A stretch of 64,000 nucleotides of DNA from Streptomyces olivoverticillatus (GCF_014203555.1 NZ_JACHJH010000002.1:1-64000), one strand, 5' to 3'. Positions 43,401 through 52,521 are shown, numbered from the stretch's first letter. The notes: generated from the sequence alone by a model not told the origin. Numbers and translations: made by a program.

Positions 43401-43934
43401 CGGCAGCGGCACCGGGGCCGCGCCGATGGGGCTGCCCTCCAGGGACGTGCCGTTCGTCGAGCCCAGGTCGTGCAGGGTCACCGTGCCCGAGTCCGTGAGG
43501 GTGACGGCGCAGTGCAGGCGGGAGACGTCGGGGTCATCCAGCGGGACGTCCGCGGACGAGGAGCGGCCGATGCGGACCTCGCCGCCGTGCAGCAGGTGCA
43601 CCCCGCCCGCGTCCGGGCCGGAGACGACGTGCAGCTGTGCGGCGGACTCCGGCACGCCGGGCAGCGGTACGTCGGCCGGGGCGCCCAGCGAGAGCACCGC
43701 GCCGTCGACGAGCGGCGGCTCACCCAGCGCGCAGCGCTGCGAGTCGAGCCGCTCCGCACCGGCGTAGACGACGACGGCACCGCTGCCGAGGTCGGAGCCG
43801 GCCGCCGCGACGGCGGCGGCGAGGCCGCTCGCCACGGCGGCGAGGGCGGTCCCCGCGGGGGCGGTCACGAGCACGTCGCAAGCGCACGCGGTGTGGCCGC
43901 TGAGCGGCCCGAGGACGGTCAGCCGGATCTGCAT
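40395..43934 (-). CDS. FHA domain-containing FtsK/SpoIIIE-family ATPase
   Basis: A 1179-residue protein. Residues 1-85 form a ubiquitin-like beta-grasp region (MQIRLTVLGPLSGHTACA). The FHA domain (about 95-190) has VRIGRSSSADVPLDDPDVSRLHC and LHDLGSTNGTSL, the phosphothreonine-binding residues. A long Gly/Ala/Pro-rich linker lies at about 205-500. Two FtsK-like modules follow: the first has no proper Walker A (LAGPRPRLSGLTRSVL), the second is intact with VEGGPGTGKTELL and Walker B LVVLVDDFDAL. This layout resembles EccC-type secretion ATPases and SpoIIIE relatives. The ATG at 43934 is 12 nt from AGGGA; a TTG three codons upstream has better spacing. It diverges from pkaA, and its FHA domain may read that kinase. 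Confidence 0.88.
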   Translation of the reverse strand: MQIRLTVLGPLSGHTACACDVLVTAPAGTALAAVASGLAAAVAAAGSDLGSGAVVVYAGAERLDSQRCALGEPPLVDGAVLSLGAPADVPLPGVPESAAQLHVVSGPDAGGVHLLHGGEVRIGRSSSADVPLDDPDVSRLHCAVTLTDSGTVTLHDLGSTNGTSLEGSPIGAAPVPLPSGALIRLGESTLSLHDATDARSRTAVPVAPDGEGHVRVTPGGGGGLPASGAAAGMASGAGEAGGWGAPGSGRYADSGVNPSGAPRDGAGAYPSRGLPGQYGGDADRAQGITLPGQYAGPDEVQGTAARFGAGAASGTAHHGPGAPSGGTTSGLGTGGPLGTYGAPAAADGAGGPAGRTTGAAGTGVFAAPAGITAYPAAGYGTSPAGPTGGGTGTAYFDGGSEPAGHLTRGGRGTPLAQGVEEAAPAPEAKRQRNRGIGAWARRLAGGLGGQRGTGPDGMPGDGDAAPGEAENPYTTAAAMRERWPDPATVLLTALGPGPRLWERGPDHPDLLTVRLGTTDRGQLTAVPVTVGLREAGSLGLAGPRPRLSGLTRSVLAQLAALHPPATLEYVLISADRSRPIEERLAEWSWLGWLPQLRPAHGQGCRLLLAYDREQAEARTAELVRRLDDGPLGPGWPTAAPEAVAATAARHQGPYTVVIVDGDPGSSALRETVARLAVSGPAAGIHLLCLAEAPATTPASPVSATLATAQAASPAFPHCGAVALLSGDVATVVQVVHRTPAPVSGPYGPAVPAVIGALDAVSEAWAERFARALAPLRMADAAGAQGPHTRIAAALPRTARLLDELGLARATPASLTARWAAAMDRGARPGGRAVAVLGAGPHGPLAVDLAADGPHLLVEGGPGTGKTELLRSLAASLAAADRPDRLSLVLVDGAAAERGEGLRVCTDLPHVSTYLAAADPVRMREFAQALTSELKRRAELLGTLDFTAWHDRHGPAGPAAPPNVVGPRRPAEPAGGDLDPAPSGTLKLRTQRGGATRTAETALPRLVVLVDDFDALVAPALGSTGRPAAGSVVRALEAVARDGERLGVHLIAASGRPDRTADTAAVERAGLRAALEIAPPSTDAGASGADGEPAPGRGRLQRPDDGATTPFQAGRVTGRIPRTATLRPTVVPLDWTRMGDPPTRRPLRELGNGPTDLALLASALQRASQSAGAEAAPPLL

Positions 43935-44146
43935 CGCCGTCAACGGTCCCTTCCTGCCCGGGGTGCGCTCGGCAGGGGCCAGGGCAGGCTTCCCCCCACC
44001 ACGCACGGGCGCTTCGGCACGTACAGGTCACCACGTTCGCGCGGGGCCACCCGCTCCTCCCCGCCGCATCCGTGCTTGCGAGCATCCTCGCACCTGCCCG
44101 CGGCGACTCGCCCGGCGAGAGCCAATTCGTGATCTTGAACGATTGC

Positions 44147-44179
44147 ACCGGGAAACGACCGGGAGGCAACCGGGAGACA
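44147..44179 (+). repeat. Triple direct heptamer repeat, 11-bp period
   Basis: ACCGGGA occurs at 44147, 44158 and 44169, each followed by a 4-nt spacer (AACG, GGCA, GACA). A heptamer plus 4 nt is the geometry bound by OmpR-fold winged-helix activators (PhoP, SARPs/AfsR). It could control either divergent gene. Confidence 0.6.
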
Positions 44180-44405
44180 AAAGCGCCAGGTCGCGCCCGA
44201 GTCATGACCGATTCGTTCCGAAACGCTGTCCGTCGCGGCCCTGACTCCTGTCGTTTTTCTTGTCGTTTCTTACGAGCGTTCCCTGCGCGTCCTGCGAGCG
44301 TCCCTTGCGGGTGGCCACCGGTCTCCGGCAACCATCCGCCCACGCCCCGCGTCTTTCCCTGGAGCCCCACGGATCGAACGCGCCGGGCCGTCCGTACGGC
44401 GGCAC

Positions 44406-44411
44406 TACAGT
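44406..44411 (+). promoter_or_regulatory. pkaA: Probable -10 element of pkaA
   Basis: TACAGT, 57 nt before the GTG start; matches TANNNT. The -35 is unclear. Confidence 0.4.
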
Positions 44412-44467
44412 GGGCAAAGGGCCGAGTAAGCCACAGGCCACAGGATCACGACCAGGGAGCGCATGAC

Positions 44468-46225
44468 GTGCGGCCGGTAGGCAGCAAATACCTGCTCGAG
44501 GAGCCGCTCGGACGCGGTGCCACGGGCACCGTCTGGCGAGCCCGCCAGAACCAGACCGCGGGCGCCGAGGCGGCCGTGGCCGGGCAGCCCGGCGAGATGG
44601 TCGCGATCAAGGTCCTCAAGGAGGAGCTCGCCCACGACGCGGACGTCGTGATGCGCTTCCTGCGCGAGCGCTCCGTCCTGCTGCGGCTCACCCACCCCAA
44701 CATCGTCCGCACCCGCGACCTCGTCGTCGAAGGCGACCTGCTCGCCTTGGTCATGGACCTGGTCGACGGCCCGGACCTGCACCGCTACCTGCGCGAGAAC
44801 GGCCCCTTCACCCCGGTCGCGGCATCCCTGCTGACCGCGCAGATCGCCGACGCGCTCGCCGCCAGCCACGCCGACGGCATCGTCCACCGCGACCTCAAGC
44901 CCGCGAACGTCCTGCTGAAGGACGACGACGGCCGGATGCACCCGATGCTGACCGACTTCGGCATCGCCCGCCTGGCGGACTCGCCCGGCCTGACCCGCAC
45001 CCACGAGTTCGTCGGCACCCCCGCCTACGTCGCGCCCGAGTCCGCCGAGGGCCGCCCGCAGACCTCCGCCGTCGACATCTACGGCGCGGGCATCCTGCTG
45101 TACGAGCTGGTCACCGGCCGCCCGCCGTTCGCGGGCGCGACCGCCCTCGAAGTGCTGCACCAGCACCTGAGCGCCGAGCCGCGCCGCCCCACGACCGTCC
45201 CCGAACCGCTCTGGACGGTCATCGAGCGCTGCCTGCGCAAGCGGCCCGAGGAGCGGCCGAGCGCCGAGAACCTCGCCCGCGCCCTGCGCGTGGTCGCCGC
45301 GGGCGTCGGCGTGCACTCCTCCCCGGCCGAGGCGGAGGCCGCGCTCGGTGTGGGCGCCCTGCTCGCCCCCGACCCGCAGCCCGCCACCGTCCCCGGCACC
45401 GGCCAGGGCGCCGCCCCGGTCCCCGGCGACGCCGACCCCACCCAGGTCCTGCCGTCGAACGCCGGCGGGTACGACCCCAACGCCGCCACCAGCGTCCTGC
45501 CCAGCACGGGTGCCGGGCCGGCCGGCCCGGGGTTGCACGCCGACCCGACCCAGGTCCTGCCCACGGGCTCCGGCCCGGCCGGTAACAGCGCCGACCCCAC
45601 CCGCGCCATGCCGCCCGTACCGCCGGGTCCGCCGCAGTCCGACGGCCCGCACCCGTGGCAGAACCAGATGGCCGCCGCCCGCGACCGCAACGAGCAGACG
45701 CAGTACCTCGACCCCGGCGAGGACCCGCTGCGCCGCCGTCCCACCCGTCGCCCCGGACAGCAGCCGCCCCAGCAGCCGCAGCAGCACCAGGGCTACGGCC
45801 AGCAGCCGTACGGCGGCCAGTACGGGCAGCAGCAGTACGCCCCGCAGCCCCCGGCGCCGCAGCCCCAGCAGTACGCCCAGCCGCAGCAGCAGCCCCGGCG
45901 GCAGCGGTCGCAGCCCCGCTACCAGCAGCCGCAGGCGCCCCAGCCGCAGCCGTACACCCCGCCGCCCGCGCCGGAGCCCGCCGCCCCGCGCCGCGAGCCG
46001 CGCCCGCCGCGGCAGCGCAGCGCGAACCCGATGCACATCCCCGGGCTGGGCTGCCTCAAGGGCTGTCTGTTCATGATCCTGATCCTGGTGATCGGGTCCT
46101 GGCTGGTGTGGGAGTTCACGCCGCTCAAGGACTGGGTCGCCAACGGCAAGAGCTTCTGGGATGCCGCGTGGGACTGGATCACGAGCGTCAAGAACTGGAT
46201 CTCCGACGTGGCGTCGAAGAAGTAG
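44468..46225 (+). CDS. pkaA: Receptor-type Ser/Thr protein kinase (PkaA-like)
   Basis: A 585-residue Hanks-type kinase. Residues 8-285 form the kinase domain: glycine loop LGRGATGTVW (14-23), K48 in VAIKVL, catalytic HRDLKPAN with D142, DFG at 163-165 and GTPAYVAPE. A proline/glutamine-rich linker (about 310-525) carries repeated T-x-x-L sites (DPTQVLP twice, TSVLP, NEQTQYL). A membrane helix (LFMILILVIGSWLVWEF) lies near residues 535-552, followed by a short tryptophan-rich outer tail. GTG 44468 is used, 9 nt after GGGAG. Together with the next kinase and prfB the gene order matches the pkaA-pkaB locus known in S. coelicolor. Confidence 0.92.
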   Translation: MRPVGSKYLLEEPLGRGATGTVWRARQNQTAGAEAAVAGQPGEMVAIKVLKEELAHDADVVMRFLRERSVLLRLTHPNIVRTRDLVVEGDLLALVMDLVDGPDLHRYLRENGPFTPVAASLLTAQIADALAASHADGIVHRDLKPANVLLKDDDGRMHPMLTDFGIARLADSPGLTRTHEFVGTPAYVAPESAEGRPQTSAVDIYGAGILLYELVTGRPPFAGATALEVLHQHLSAEPRRPTTVPEPLWTVIERCLRKRPEERPSAENLARALRVVAAGVGVHSSPAEAEAALGVGALLAPDPQPATVPGTGQGAAPVPGDADPTQVLPSNAGGYDPNAATSVLPSTGAGPAGPGLHADPTQVLPTGSGPAGNSADPTRAMPPVPPGPPQSDGPHPWQNQMAAARDRNEQTQYLDPGEDPLRRRPTRRPGQQPPQQPQQHQGYGQQPYGGQYGQQQYAPQPPAPQPQQYAQPQQQPRRQRSQPRYQQPQAPQPQPYTPPPAPEPAAPRREPRPPRQRSANPMHIPGLGCLKGCLFMILILVIGSWLVWEFTPLKDWVANGKSFWDAAWDWITSVKNWISDVASKK

Positions 46226-46270
46226 CCGGGCGAAACGGCCACTGCCGGGCACAAGGCTGTCGATTTGTCG

Positions 46271-46289
46271 ACACCCGACGGGTGTTTTC
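46271..46289 (+). terminator. Possible terminator between the two kinase genes
   Basis: ACACCC-GAC-GGGTGT followed by TTTTC, 46 nt after the pkaA stop; one of the few hairpins here with a T-run. Confidence 0.5.
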
Positions 46290-46398
46290 TGCCTCAGAAG
46301 TAACGGTTGGCACTGAATCGGTGTCCCTAACGCCCCCTCAGACGCGTAGCTTGGTCGCCAGCGAGCCTGTCGGATGACGGAGGAGTCGGGGATCAGTC

Positions 46399-47754
46399 TT
46401 GGCACGGAAGATCGGCAGCCGGTACACCGCCCACCAGGTCCTCGGCCGCGGCAGTGCCGGCACGGTGTGGCTCGGCGAGGGCCCCGAGGGGCCCGTCGCC
46501 ATCAAGCTCCTGCGCGAGGACCTCTCCTCCGACCAGGAGCTCGTCGGCCGGTTCGTGCAGGAGCGCGCGGCCCTTCTCGGCCTTGACCACCCCCATGTGG
46601 TCGGCGTCCGCGACCTCGTCGTCGACGGCGCCGACCTCGCCCTGGTCATGGACCTCGTCCGCGGCACCGACCTGCGCACCCGGCTCGACCGCGAGCGCCG
46701 GCTGGCCCCCGAGGCCGCCGTCGCGATAGTCGCCGACGTCGCGGACGCCCTGGCCGCCGCGCACGCGGCCGGGATCATCCACCGCGACGTCAAGCCGGAG
46801 AACGTCCTCCTCGATATGCAGGGCCCGCTGGGGCCCGGCGGCGCGCACCCCGCGCTGCTCACCGACTTCGGCATCGCCCGCCTCGTCGACTCGCCCCGCC
46901 CCACCGCCCGCGAGCGGCAGGGCACGGGCGAGAGCGGCCGCGTCTCCGGCCAGCGCAGCGTCATCGGCACCCCCGACTACCTCGCCCCCGAGATCATCGA
47001 GGGCCTGCCGCCGCGCGCCTCCGTCGACGTCTACGCCCTGGCCACCGTCCTCTACGAGCTGCTGGCCGGCTTCACGCCGTTCGGCGGCGGGCACCCCGGC
47101 GCGGTGCTCAGGCGGCATGTCACGGAGACCGTGGCGCCGCTGCCCGGCATCCCCGACGAGCTGTGGCAGCTCGTCGTCCAGTGCCTGGCCAAGGCCCCCG
47201 CCTCCCGGCTGCGCGCCTCGGAGCTGGCCGCGCGGCTGCGCGAGCTGCTGCCCGGCCTGGCCGGCATCCCGCCGCTCGACATCGACGAGCCGGAGGAGGA
47301 GACGGCGCCCTCCGCCGCCGAGCCCGACGGCGCGTACGAGCACGGGGCCGCGCGCCCCGCGGCGGCGCCCGAACCGAGGCGGCGCGGCGTCGTCCCGCTC
47401 GTCCCGCGAGGCGTCTCGGACTCCAGCCGGGACACGCACACGAGCATGCGGGTGCCCGGCCCGGAGGAGCTGGCAGGAGGCGCGCACGGCACGGCACGGG
47501 CCCCCCGGGCGCCGGGGCAGCCCCGTGCGGGCTCCGCGCGCTACCGGTCCGCGGAGGCGGTGCGCAAGCGGCGCCTCAAGCTCGGGGCCGTGGCCGTGGC
47601 GGTCGCCGCGGCGGCCGGGGTCGGCGGCTGGTTCGCGACGGGCGGCGGCGACACGGGAGACGCGAAGCCGGGCGGGTCCCACTCGCCGGGGGTCCACCGC
47701 ACCGACCCGCAGCCGGCGGACCAGGGCCCGGGATCGGTGGCACCCCCGCCCTAG
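46399..47754 (+). CDS. pkaB: Receptor-type Ser/Thr protein kinase (PkaB-like)
   Basis: A 451-residue Hanks-type kinase starting at TTG (MARKIGSRYTAHQVLG). The kinase domain covers 8-285: LGRGSAGTVWLG, K36 in VAIKLL, HRDVKPEN with D130, DFG at 156-158, then an activation loop lengthened by about 15 residues (RPTARERQGTGESGRVSGQ) before GTPDYLAPE. An acidic/proline-rich juxtamembrane region follows. A single membrane helix (LGAVAVAVAAAAGVGGWF) lies near 390-410, and a short outer tail of about 35 polar residues lacks PASTA repeats. The TTG start is preceded by GGAG at 12-15 nt. Substrates unknown. Confidence 0.9.
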   Translation: MARKIGSRYTAHQVLGRGSAGTVWLGEGPEGPVAIKLLREDLSSDQELVGRFVQERAALLGLDHPHVVGVRDLVVDGADLALVMDLVRGTDLRTRLDRERRLAPEAAVAIVADVADALAAAHAAGIIHRDVKPENVLLDMQGPLGPGGAHPALLTDFGIARLVDSPRPTARERQGTGESGRVSGQRSVIGTPDYLAPEIIEGLPPRASVDVYALATVLYELLAGFTPFGGGHPGAVLRRHVTETVAPLPGIPDELWQLVVQCLAKAPASRLRASELAARLRELLPGLAGIPPLDIDEPEEETAPSAAEPDGAYEHGAARPAAAPEPRRRGVVPLVPRGVSDSSRDTHTSMRVPGPEELAGGAHGTARAPRAPGQPRAGSARYRSAEAVRKRRLKLGAVAVAVAAAAGVGGWFATGGGDTGDAKPGGSHSPGVHRTDPQPADQGPGSVAPPP

Positions 47755-47845
47755 CAGGCCGGACACGCCCTGAACGGGGCTCCGGCCCCGGAGCCCCGGG
47801 AAACCGATGCGGCACCGGGCGGACCGTGTAACCCGGCGCAGCCGT

Positions 47846-47851
47846 TAGGCT
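47846..47851 (+). promoter_or_regulatory. prfB: Leaderless promoter -10 of prfB
   Basis: TAGGCT lies exactly 6 nt before the GTG start at 47858, with no ribosome site in between, so prfB mRNA is probably leaderless. Confidence 0.6.
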
Positions 47852-47857
47852 GGGTGC

Positions 47858-48973
47858 GTGGCAGTCGTTGATGTATCCGAAGAGCTGAAGTCCCTCTCCT
47901 CGACCATGGGGTCGATCGAGGCCGTCCTGGACCTCGACAGGATGAGGGCCGACATCGCCGTGCTCGAGGAGCAGGCCGCGGCCCCGTCCCTGTGGGACGA
48001 CCCGGACGCCGCGCAGAAGATCACCAGCAAGCTGTCGCACCTCCAGGCCGAGCTGCGCAAGACCGAGACGCTGCGGGGCCGCATCGACGACCTCGGCGTC
48101 CTCTTCGAGCTCGCCGAGGCCGAGGACGACGCGGACGCCCTCGCCGAGGCCGAGGCCGAGCTGGGCTCCGTGCGCAAGGCGCTGGACGAGATGGAGGTCC
48201 GCACCCTTCTCTCCGGCGAGTACGACTCCCGCGAGGCGCTCGTCAACATCCGCGCCGAGGCCGGCGGCGTCGACGCCTCCGACTTCGCCGAGCGCCTGCA
48301 GCGCATGTACCTGCGCTGGGCCGAGCGCCACGGTTACAAGACCGAGATCTACGAGACCTCGTACGCCGAAGAGGCCGGCATCAAGTCGACCACCTTCGCC
48401 GTCCAGGCCCCGTACGCCTACGGCACCCTCTCCGTCGAGCAGGGCACGCACCGCCTGGTGCGCATCTCGCCCTTCGACAACCAGGGCCGCCGCCAGACGT
48501 CCTTCGCCGGCGTCGAGGTCCTCCCGGTCGTCGAGCAGACCGACCACGTCGAGATCGACGAGTCCGAGCTGCGCGTCGACGTCTACCGCTCCTCCGGCCC
48601 CGGCGGCCAGGGGGTCAACACCACCGACTCCGCGGTGCGCCTGACGCACATTCCGACCGGCATCGTCGTCTCCTGCCAGAACGAGCGCTCGCAGATCCAG
48701 AACAAGGCGACCGCCATGAACGTCCTCCAGGCCAAGCTCCTCGAGCGCCGCCGCCAGGAGGAGCAGGCGAAGATGGACGCGCTCAAGGGCGACAGCGGCG
48801 GCTCCTGGGGCAACCAGATGCGTTCGTACGTCCTGCACCCGTACCAGATGGTCAAGGACCTGCGCACCGAGTGCGAGGTCGGCAACCCCCAGGCCGTTCT
48901 CGACGGCGAGATCGACGGCTTCATCGAGGCCGGTATCCGCTGGCGCAAGCAGCAGGAACAGCAGGACAAGTAA
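47858..48973 (+). CDS. prfB: Peptide chain release factor 2
   Basis: RF2 recognises UGA and UAA stop codons and triggers peptide release; UGA is the main stop codon here. The 371-residue product has the tripeptide recognition motif SPF in [20 protein letters not shown] and the catalytic GGQ at 249-251 in [20 protein letters not shown]. The gene is one uninterrupted frame: the autoregulatory +1 frameshift site of E. coli prfB (in-frame UGA near codon 26) is absent, as in many actinobacteria. Transcription looks leaderless. Confidence 0.97.
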   Translation: MAVVDVSEELKSLSSTMGSIEAVLDLDRMRADIAVLEEQAAAPSLWDDPDAAQKITSKLSHLQAELRKTETLRGRIDDLGVLFELAEAEDDADALAEAEAELGSVRKALDEMEVRTLLSGEYDSREALVNIRAEAGGVDASDFAERLQRMYLRWAERHGYKTEIYETSYAEEAGIKSTTFAVQAPYAYGTLSVEQGTHRLVRISPFDNQGRRQTSFAGVEVLPVVEQTDHVEIDESELRVDVYRSSGPGGQGVNTTDSAVRLTHIPTGIVVSCQNERSQIQNKATAMNVLQAKLLERRRQEEQAKMDALKGDSGGSWGNQMRSYVLHPYQMVKDLRTECEVGNPQAVLDGEIDGFIEAGIRWRKQQEQQDK

Positions 48974-49018
48974 CACCAACAACCCCCTGCATAGCCGGAC
49001 ATCACGCCCGTAACTTCC

Positions 49019-49047
49019 TTGACGCTGCCCGGAAAACTGGGAAGGCT
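49019..49047 (+). promoter_or_regulatory. Promoter of the LAxTG surface-protein gene
   Basis: TTGACG (49019-49024), 17-nt spacer, AAGGCT (49042-49047; one base from TAGGCT). This is a good principal-sigma promoter with a leader of about 145 nt before the ATG at 49201. Confidence 0.5.
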
Positions 49048-49125
49048 GGCGTCCGGCATGCGTATCACTGGGGCGCGTGTGGCGGGGGGCGAGCGTCCCG
49101 GCTTCTTGTACGGCCGGTTCGGTAA

Positions 49126-50235
<1,110 letters not shown>

Positions 50236-50259
50236 CGCCCGGCGCGGTCGCAGAACATC

Positions 50260-50291
50260 AAGGCCCGGGGTGCCATGGCACCCCGGGCCTT
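50260..50291. terminator. Perfect 32-bp palindrome terminator
   Basis: AAGGCCCGGGGTGCC (50260-50274) meets its exact complement GGCACCCCGGGCCTT (50277-50291) around AT. It lies between the surface-protein gene and the convergent zinc-ribbon gene and can serve both. Confidence 0.8.
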
Positions 50292-50325
50292 GTGCGTAAA
50301 GCCTCGCGCGTAAAGAAAAAACGGC

Positions 50326-50520
50326 CTACCCCGCGAAACCGCGGGCCAGCATGGCCACGGCGACGAGCGCCACCAGCAGCACCACCAGGGCCGCCGGGGT
50401 CAGTCCGCCGAAGATGCCTTCCTGGTGCTGCAACCGCTCGCGGCTCGCCCGGCACACAGGGCAGCGGCCCTCGCTGACGGGGGCCGCACAATTGGCGCAC
50501 ACCAGTCGGTCGCATGTCAT
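50326..50520 (-). CDS. Small zinc-ribbon membrane protein
   Basis: A 64-residue protein with a CxxC-x(8-10)-CxxC knuckle at the N-terminus ([17 protein letters not shown]8/C11 and C20/C23), a short linker [16 protein letters not shown], and one C-terminal membrane helix ([20 protein letters not shown]). The start at 50520 is well supported by GGAGGAGG 8 nt upstream on the minus strand. It is divergent from ftsE and convergent with the surface-protein gene. Function unknown; the cytoplasmic zinc ribbon anchored to the membrane suggests a protein-protein or nucleic-acid contact. Confidence 0.8.
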   Translation of the reverse strand: MTCDRLVCANCAAPVSEGRCPVCRASRERLQHQEGIFGGLTPAALVVLLVALVAVAMLARGFAG

Positions 50521-50796
50521 GCGATGTCCTCCTCCGGTACGTCCAACGCGCGAGAGACCCCTGCGGTTCCCCTTACCACTGTGCCAGCTTTCCCGCCGTC
50601 CGGCGCGGGCGGTCCCCCTCGGCGCGATACGGGGCCCGATTGTCCTGGGTTTGTCCCCGGTGGACCCCGCAATAAACGCGTCAACGCCGGATGCCGACTG
50701 CGCGTACACGGGTGGTTCGATATGGTCACGGACACCGACGGGAGCCGCGGAACGCGGCGTTCCGTGCCGCTCTCCAGGTCGACGCGTGGTGCACTC

Positions 50797-51486
50797 GTGA
50801 TCCGATTCGACAACGTCTCCAAGTCCTACCCCAAGCAGAACCGTCCGGCGCTCCGCGACGTCTCGCTCGAAATCGAGAAGGGCGAGTTCGTCTTCCTCGT
50901 CGGTTCCTCGGGGTCCGGTAAATCCACCTTCCTTCGGTTGCTGTTGCGCGAGGAGCGGGCCTCCCACGGCCAGGTGCACGTGCTGGGCAAGGATCTCGCC
51001 CGGCTCTCGAACTGGAAAGTTCCCCAGATGCGCCGCCAGTTGGGGACCGTCTTCCAGGACTTCCGGCTGCTGCCCAACAAGACCGTCGGCCAGAACGTCG
51101 CCTTCGCCCTAGAGGTGATCGGCAAGCCGCGCGGCGAGATCCGCAAGGCCGTGCCGCAGGTCCTGGAGCTGGTCGGGCTGGGCGGCAAGGAGGAGCGGAT
51201 GCCGGGCGAGCTCTCCGGCGGTGAGCAGCAGCGCGTCGCGATCGCCCGTGCGTTCGTCAACCGCCCGATGCTGCTGATCGCCGACGAGCCGACCGGAAAC
51301 CTGGACCCGCAGACCTCCGTCGGCATCATGAAGCTGCTGGACCGGATCAACCGGACCGGCACCACCGTGATCATGGCCACCCACGACCAGCAGATCGTGG
51401 ACCAGATGCGCAAGCGCGTCATCGAACTCGAACAGGGCCGTCTCGTGCGCGACCAGTCGCGCGGCGTCTACGGCTACCAGCACTGA
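50797..51486 (+). CDS. ftsE: Cell division ATP-binding protein FtsE
   Basis: ABC ATPase that works with FtsX to regulate peptidoglycan hydrolases at the septum. The 229-residue product starts at GTG ([19 protein letters not shown]). Walker A is [11 protein letters not shown], the Q-loop [13 protein letters not shown], the signature [14 protein letters not shown], Walker [13 protein letters not shown] and the H-loop MATHDQ. The start is fixed by the exact family N-terminus; the frame is open upstream but unlike FtsE. A TATGGT -10 element occurs near 50718. The stop lies 20 nt before ftsX. Confidence 0.96.
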   Translation: MIRFDNVSKSYPKQNRPALRDVSLEIEKGEFVFLVGSSGSGKSTFLRLLLREERASHGQVHVLGKDLARLSNWKVPQMRRQLGTVFQDFRLLPNKTVGQNVAFALEVIGKPRGEIRKAVPQVLELVGLGGKEERMPGELSGGEQQRVAIARAFVNRPMLLIADEPTGNLDPQTSVGIMKLLDRINRTGTTVIMATHDQQIVDQMRKRVIELEQGRLVRDQSRGVYGYQH

Positions 51487-51506
51487 AAGAGCATTGAAAG
51501 GACGCC

Positions 51507-52418
51507 ATGCGCGCCCAGTTCGTCCTGTCGGAGATCGGCGTCGGTCTCCGCCGCAATCTCACGATGACCTTCGCGGTGATCGTCTCGGTGGCGCTGTCGC
51601 TCGCCCTGTTCGGAGGGTCCCTGCTCATGCGCGAGCAGGTCAGCACGATGAAGGGCTACTGGTACGACAAGGTCAACGTCTCGATCTTCCTCTGCAGCAA
51701 GGTCGACGCGGAATCGGATGCGTCCTGCACCAAGGGTGCGGCCACCGACGAGCAGAAGAAGCAGATCCGGGCCGACCTGGAGAAGATGCCGGTCGTCCAG
51801 AGCGTCCAGTTCGAGACCGCGGACGAGGCCTTCAAGCATTACAAGGAGCAGTTCGGCAAGTCGCCGATCGCCGCCTCACTGACCCCCGACCAGATGCAGG
51901 AGTCCTTCCGTGTCAAGCTCAAGGACCCCTCGAAGTACGCGGTCATCTCCAGCGCCTTCTCGCAGCGCCCCGGCGTGCAGGTGGTGCAGGACCAGAAGAC
52001 CGTGCTGGAGAACCTCTTCAACCTCCTCAACGGCATGAACTACGCGGCACTCGGCGTGATGGCCCTGATGCTCGTGGTCGCCCTGATGCTGATCGTCAAC
52101 ACGGTCCGCGTCTCGGCGTTCAGCCGCCGCCGGGAGACCGGGATCATGCGCCTGGTCGGTGCGTCCAGCTTCTACATCCAGATCCCGTTCATCATGGAGG
52201 CCGCCTTCGCCGGGCTGCTCGGTGCGGGCTTCGCCTGCGTCCTGCTCGTCGGCGGCCAGTACTTCCTGGTGAACAACTGGCTCGCCCACCACATCGACGT
52301 CATCCAGTTCATCGGCTGGAACGCCGTCCTGGCCAAGCTGCCGCTGGTGCTCGCCATCGGCCTGCTGATGCCCGCGCTGGCGGCCTTCGTGGCGCTGCGG
52401 AAGTACCTGAAGGTGTGA
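51507..52418 (+). CDS. ftsX: Cell division protein FtsX
   Basis: Membrane partner of FtsE, 303 residues. The cytoplasmic N-terminus is MRAQFVLSEIGVGLRRNLTM and helix 1 is at about 22-42. The large extracytoplasmic domain (about 45-170) contains one Cys pair (FLCSKVDAESDASC), and three C-terminal helices follow with VNTVRVSAFSRRRETGIMRL between helices 2 and 3. The ATG follows GAAAGGACG. The extracytoplasmic domain would recruit a cell-wall hydrolase. The strong terminator after it ends the ftsEX operon. Confidence 0.96.
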   Translation: MRAQFVLSEIGVGLRRNLTMTFAVIVSVALSLALFGGSLLMREQVSTMKGYWYDKVNVSIFLCSKVDAESDASCTKGAATDEQKKQIRADLEKMPVVQSVQFETADEAFKHYKEQFGKSPIAASLTPDQMQESFRVKLKDPSKYAVISSAFSQRPGVQVVQDQKTVLENLFNLLNGMNYAALGVMALMLVVALMLIVNTVRVSAFSRRRETGIMRLVGASSFYIQIPFIMEAAFAGLLGAGFACVLLVGGQYFLVNNWLAHHIDVIQFIGWNAVLAKLPLVLAIGLLMPALAAFVALRKYLKV

Positions 52419-52478
52419 CGCCCCGGTAACCACCGACACCGCCCCAGGGGCGGTGCCCCAAGGGGTGACATGCGTCAA

Positions 52479-52514
52479 GGCGCCGTACGGACAACTCCCC
52501 GTACGGCGCCCTTT
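52479..52514 (+). terminator. ftsEX terminator
   Basis: GGCGCCGTACGG (52479-52490) pairs perfectly with CCGTACGGCGCC (52499-52510), followed by CTTTCG. Confidence 0.85.
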
Positions 52515-52521
52515 CGTGTCC

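Larger units (their letters stand above)
43935..44467. other. Divergent 533-bp regulatory region between FHA-FtsK and pkaA
   Basis: No gene is evident. It contains three heptamers ACCGGGA at exact 11-bp spacing (44147-44179), a T-rich pair of repeats TCCTGTCGTTTTT/CTTGTCGTTTCTT (about 44246-44272), and the imperfect repeat GAGCGTTCCCTGCG / GAGCGTCCCTTGCG (44274-44316). Near the right end, TACAGT (44406-44411) is a -10 element for pkaA. Short open frames here look like background. Confidence 0.5.

Noticed and set aside
40791..44132. A 1113-codon plus-strand frame opposite the FHA-FtsK gene
   Set aside because: Arg/Gly/Ala-rich with no motifs. The opposite strand carries clear FHA and Walker motifs.
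47858..48000. Programmed frameshift in prfB
   Set aside because: The frame is continuous from GTG through the GGQ motif; no internal in-frame TGA or CTTTGA-type slippery site is present.
50425..50796. N-terminal extension of FtsE by about 124 residues
   Set aside because: The upstream frame is unlike FtsE and overlaps the divergent zinc-ribbon gene; FtsE homologues start at VIRFDNVSK.
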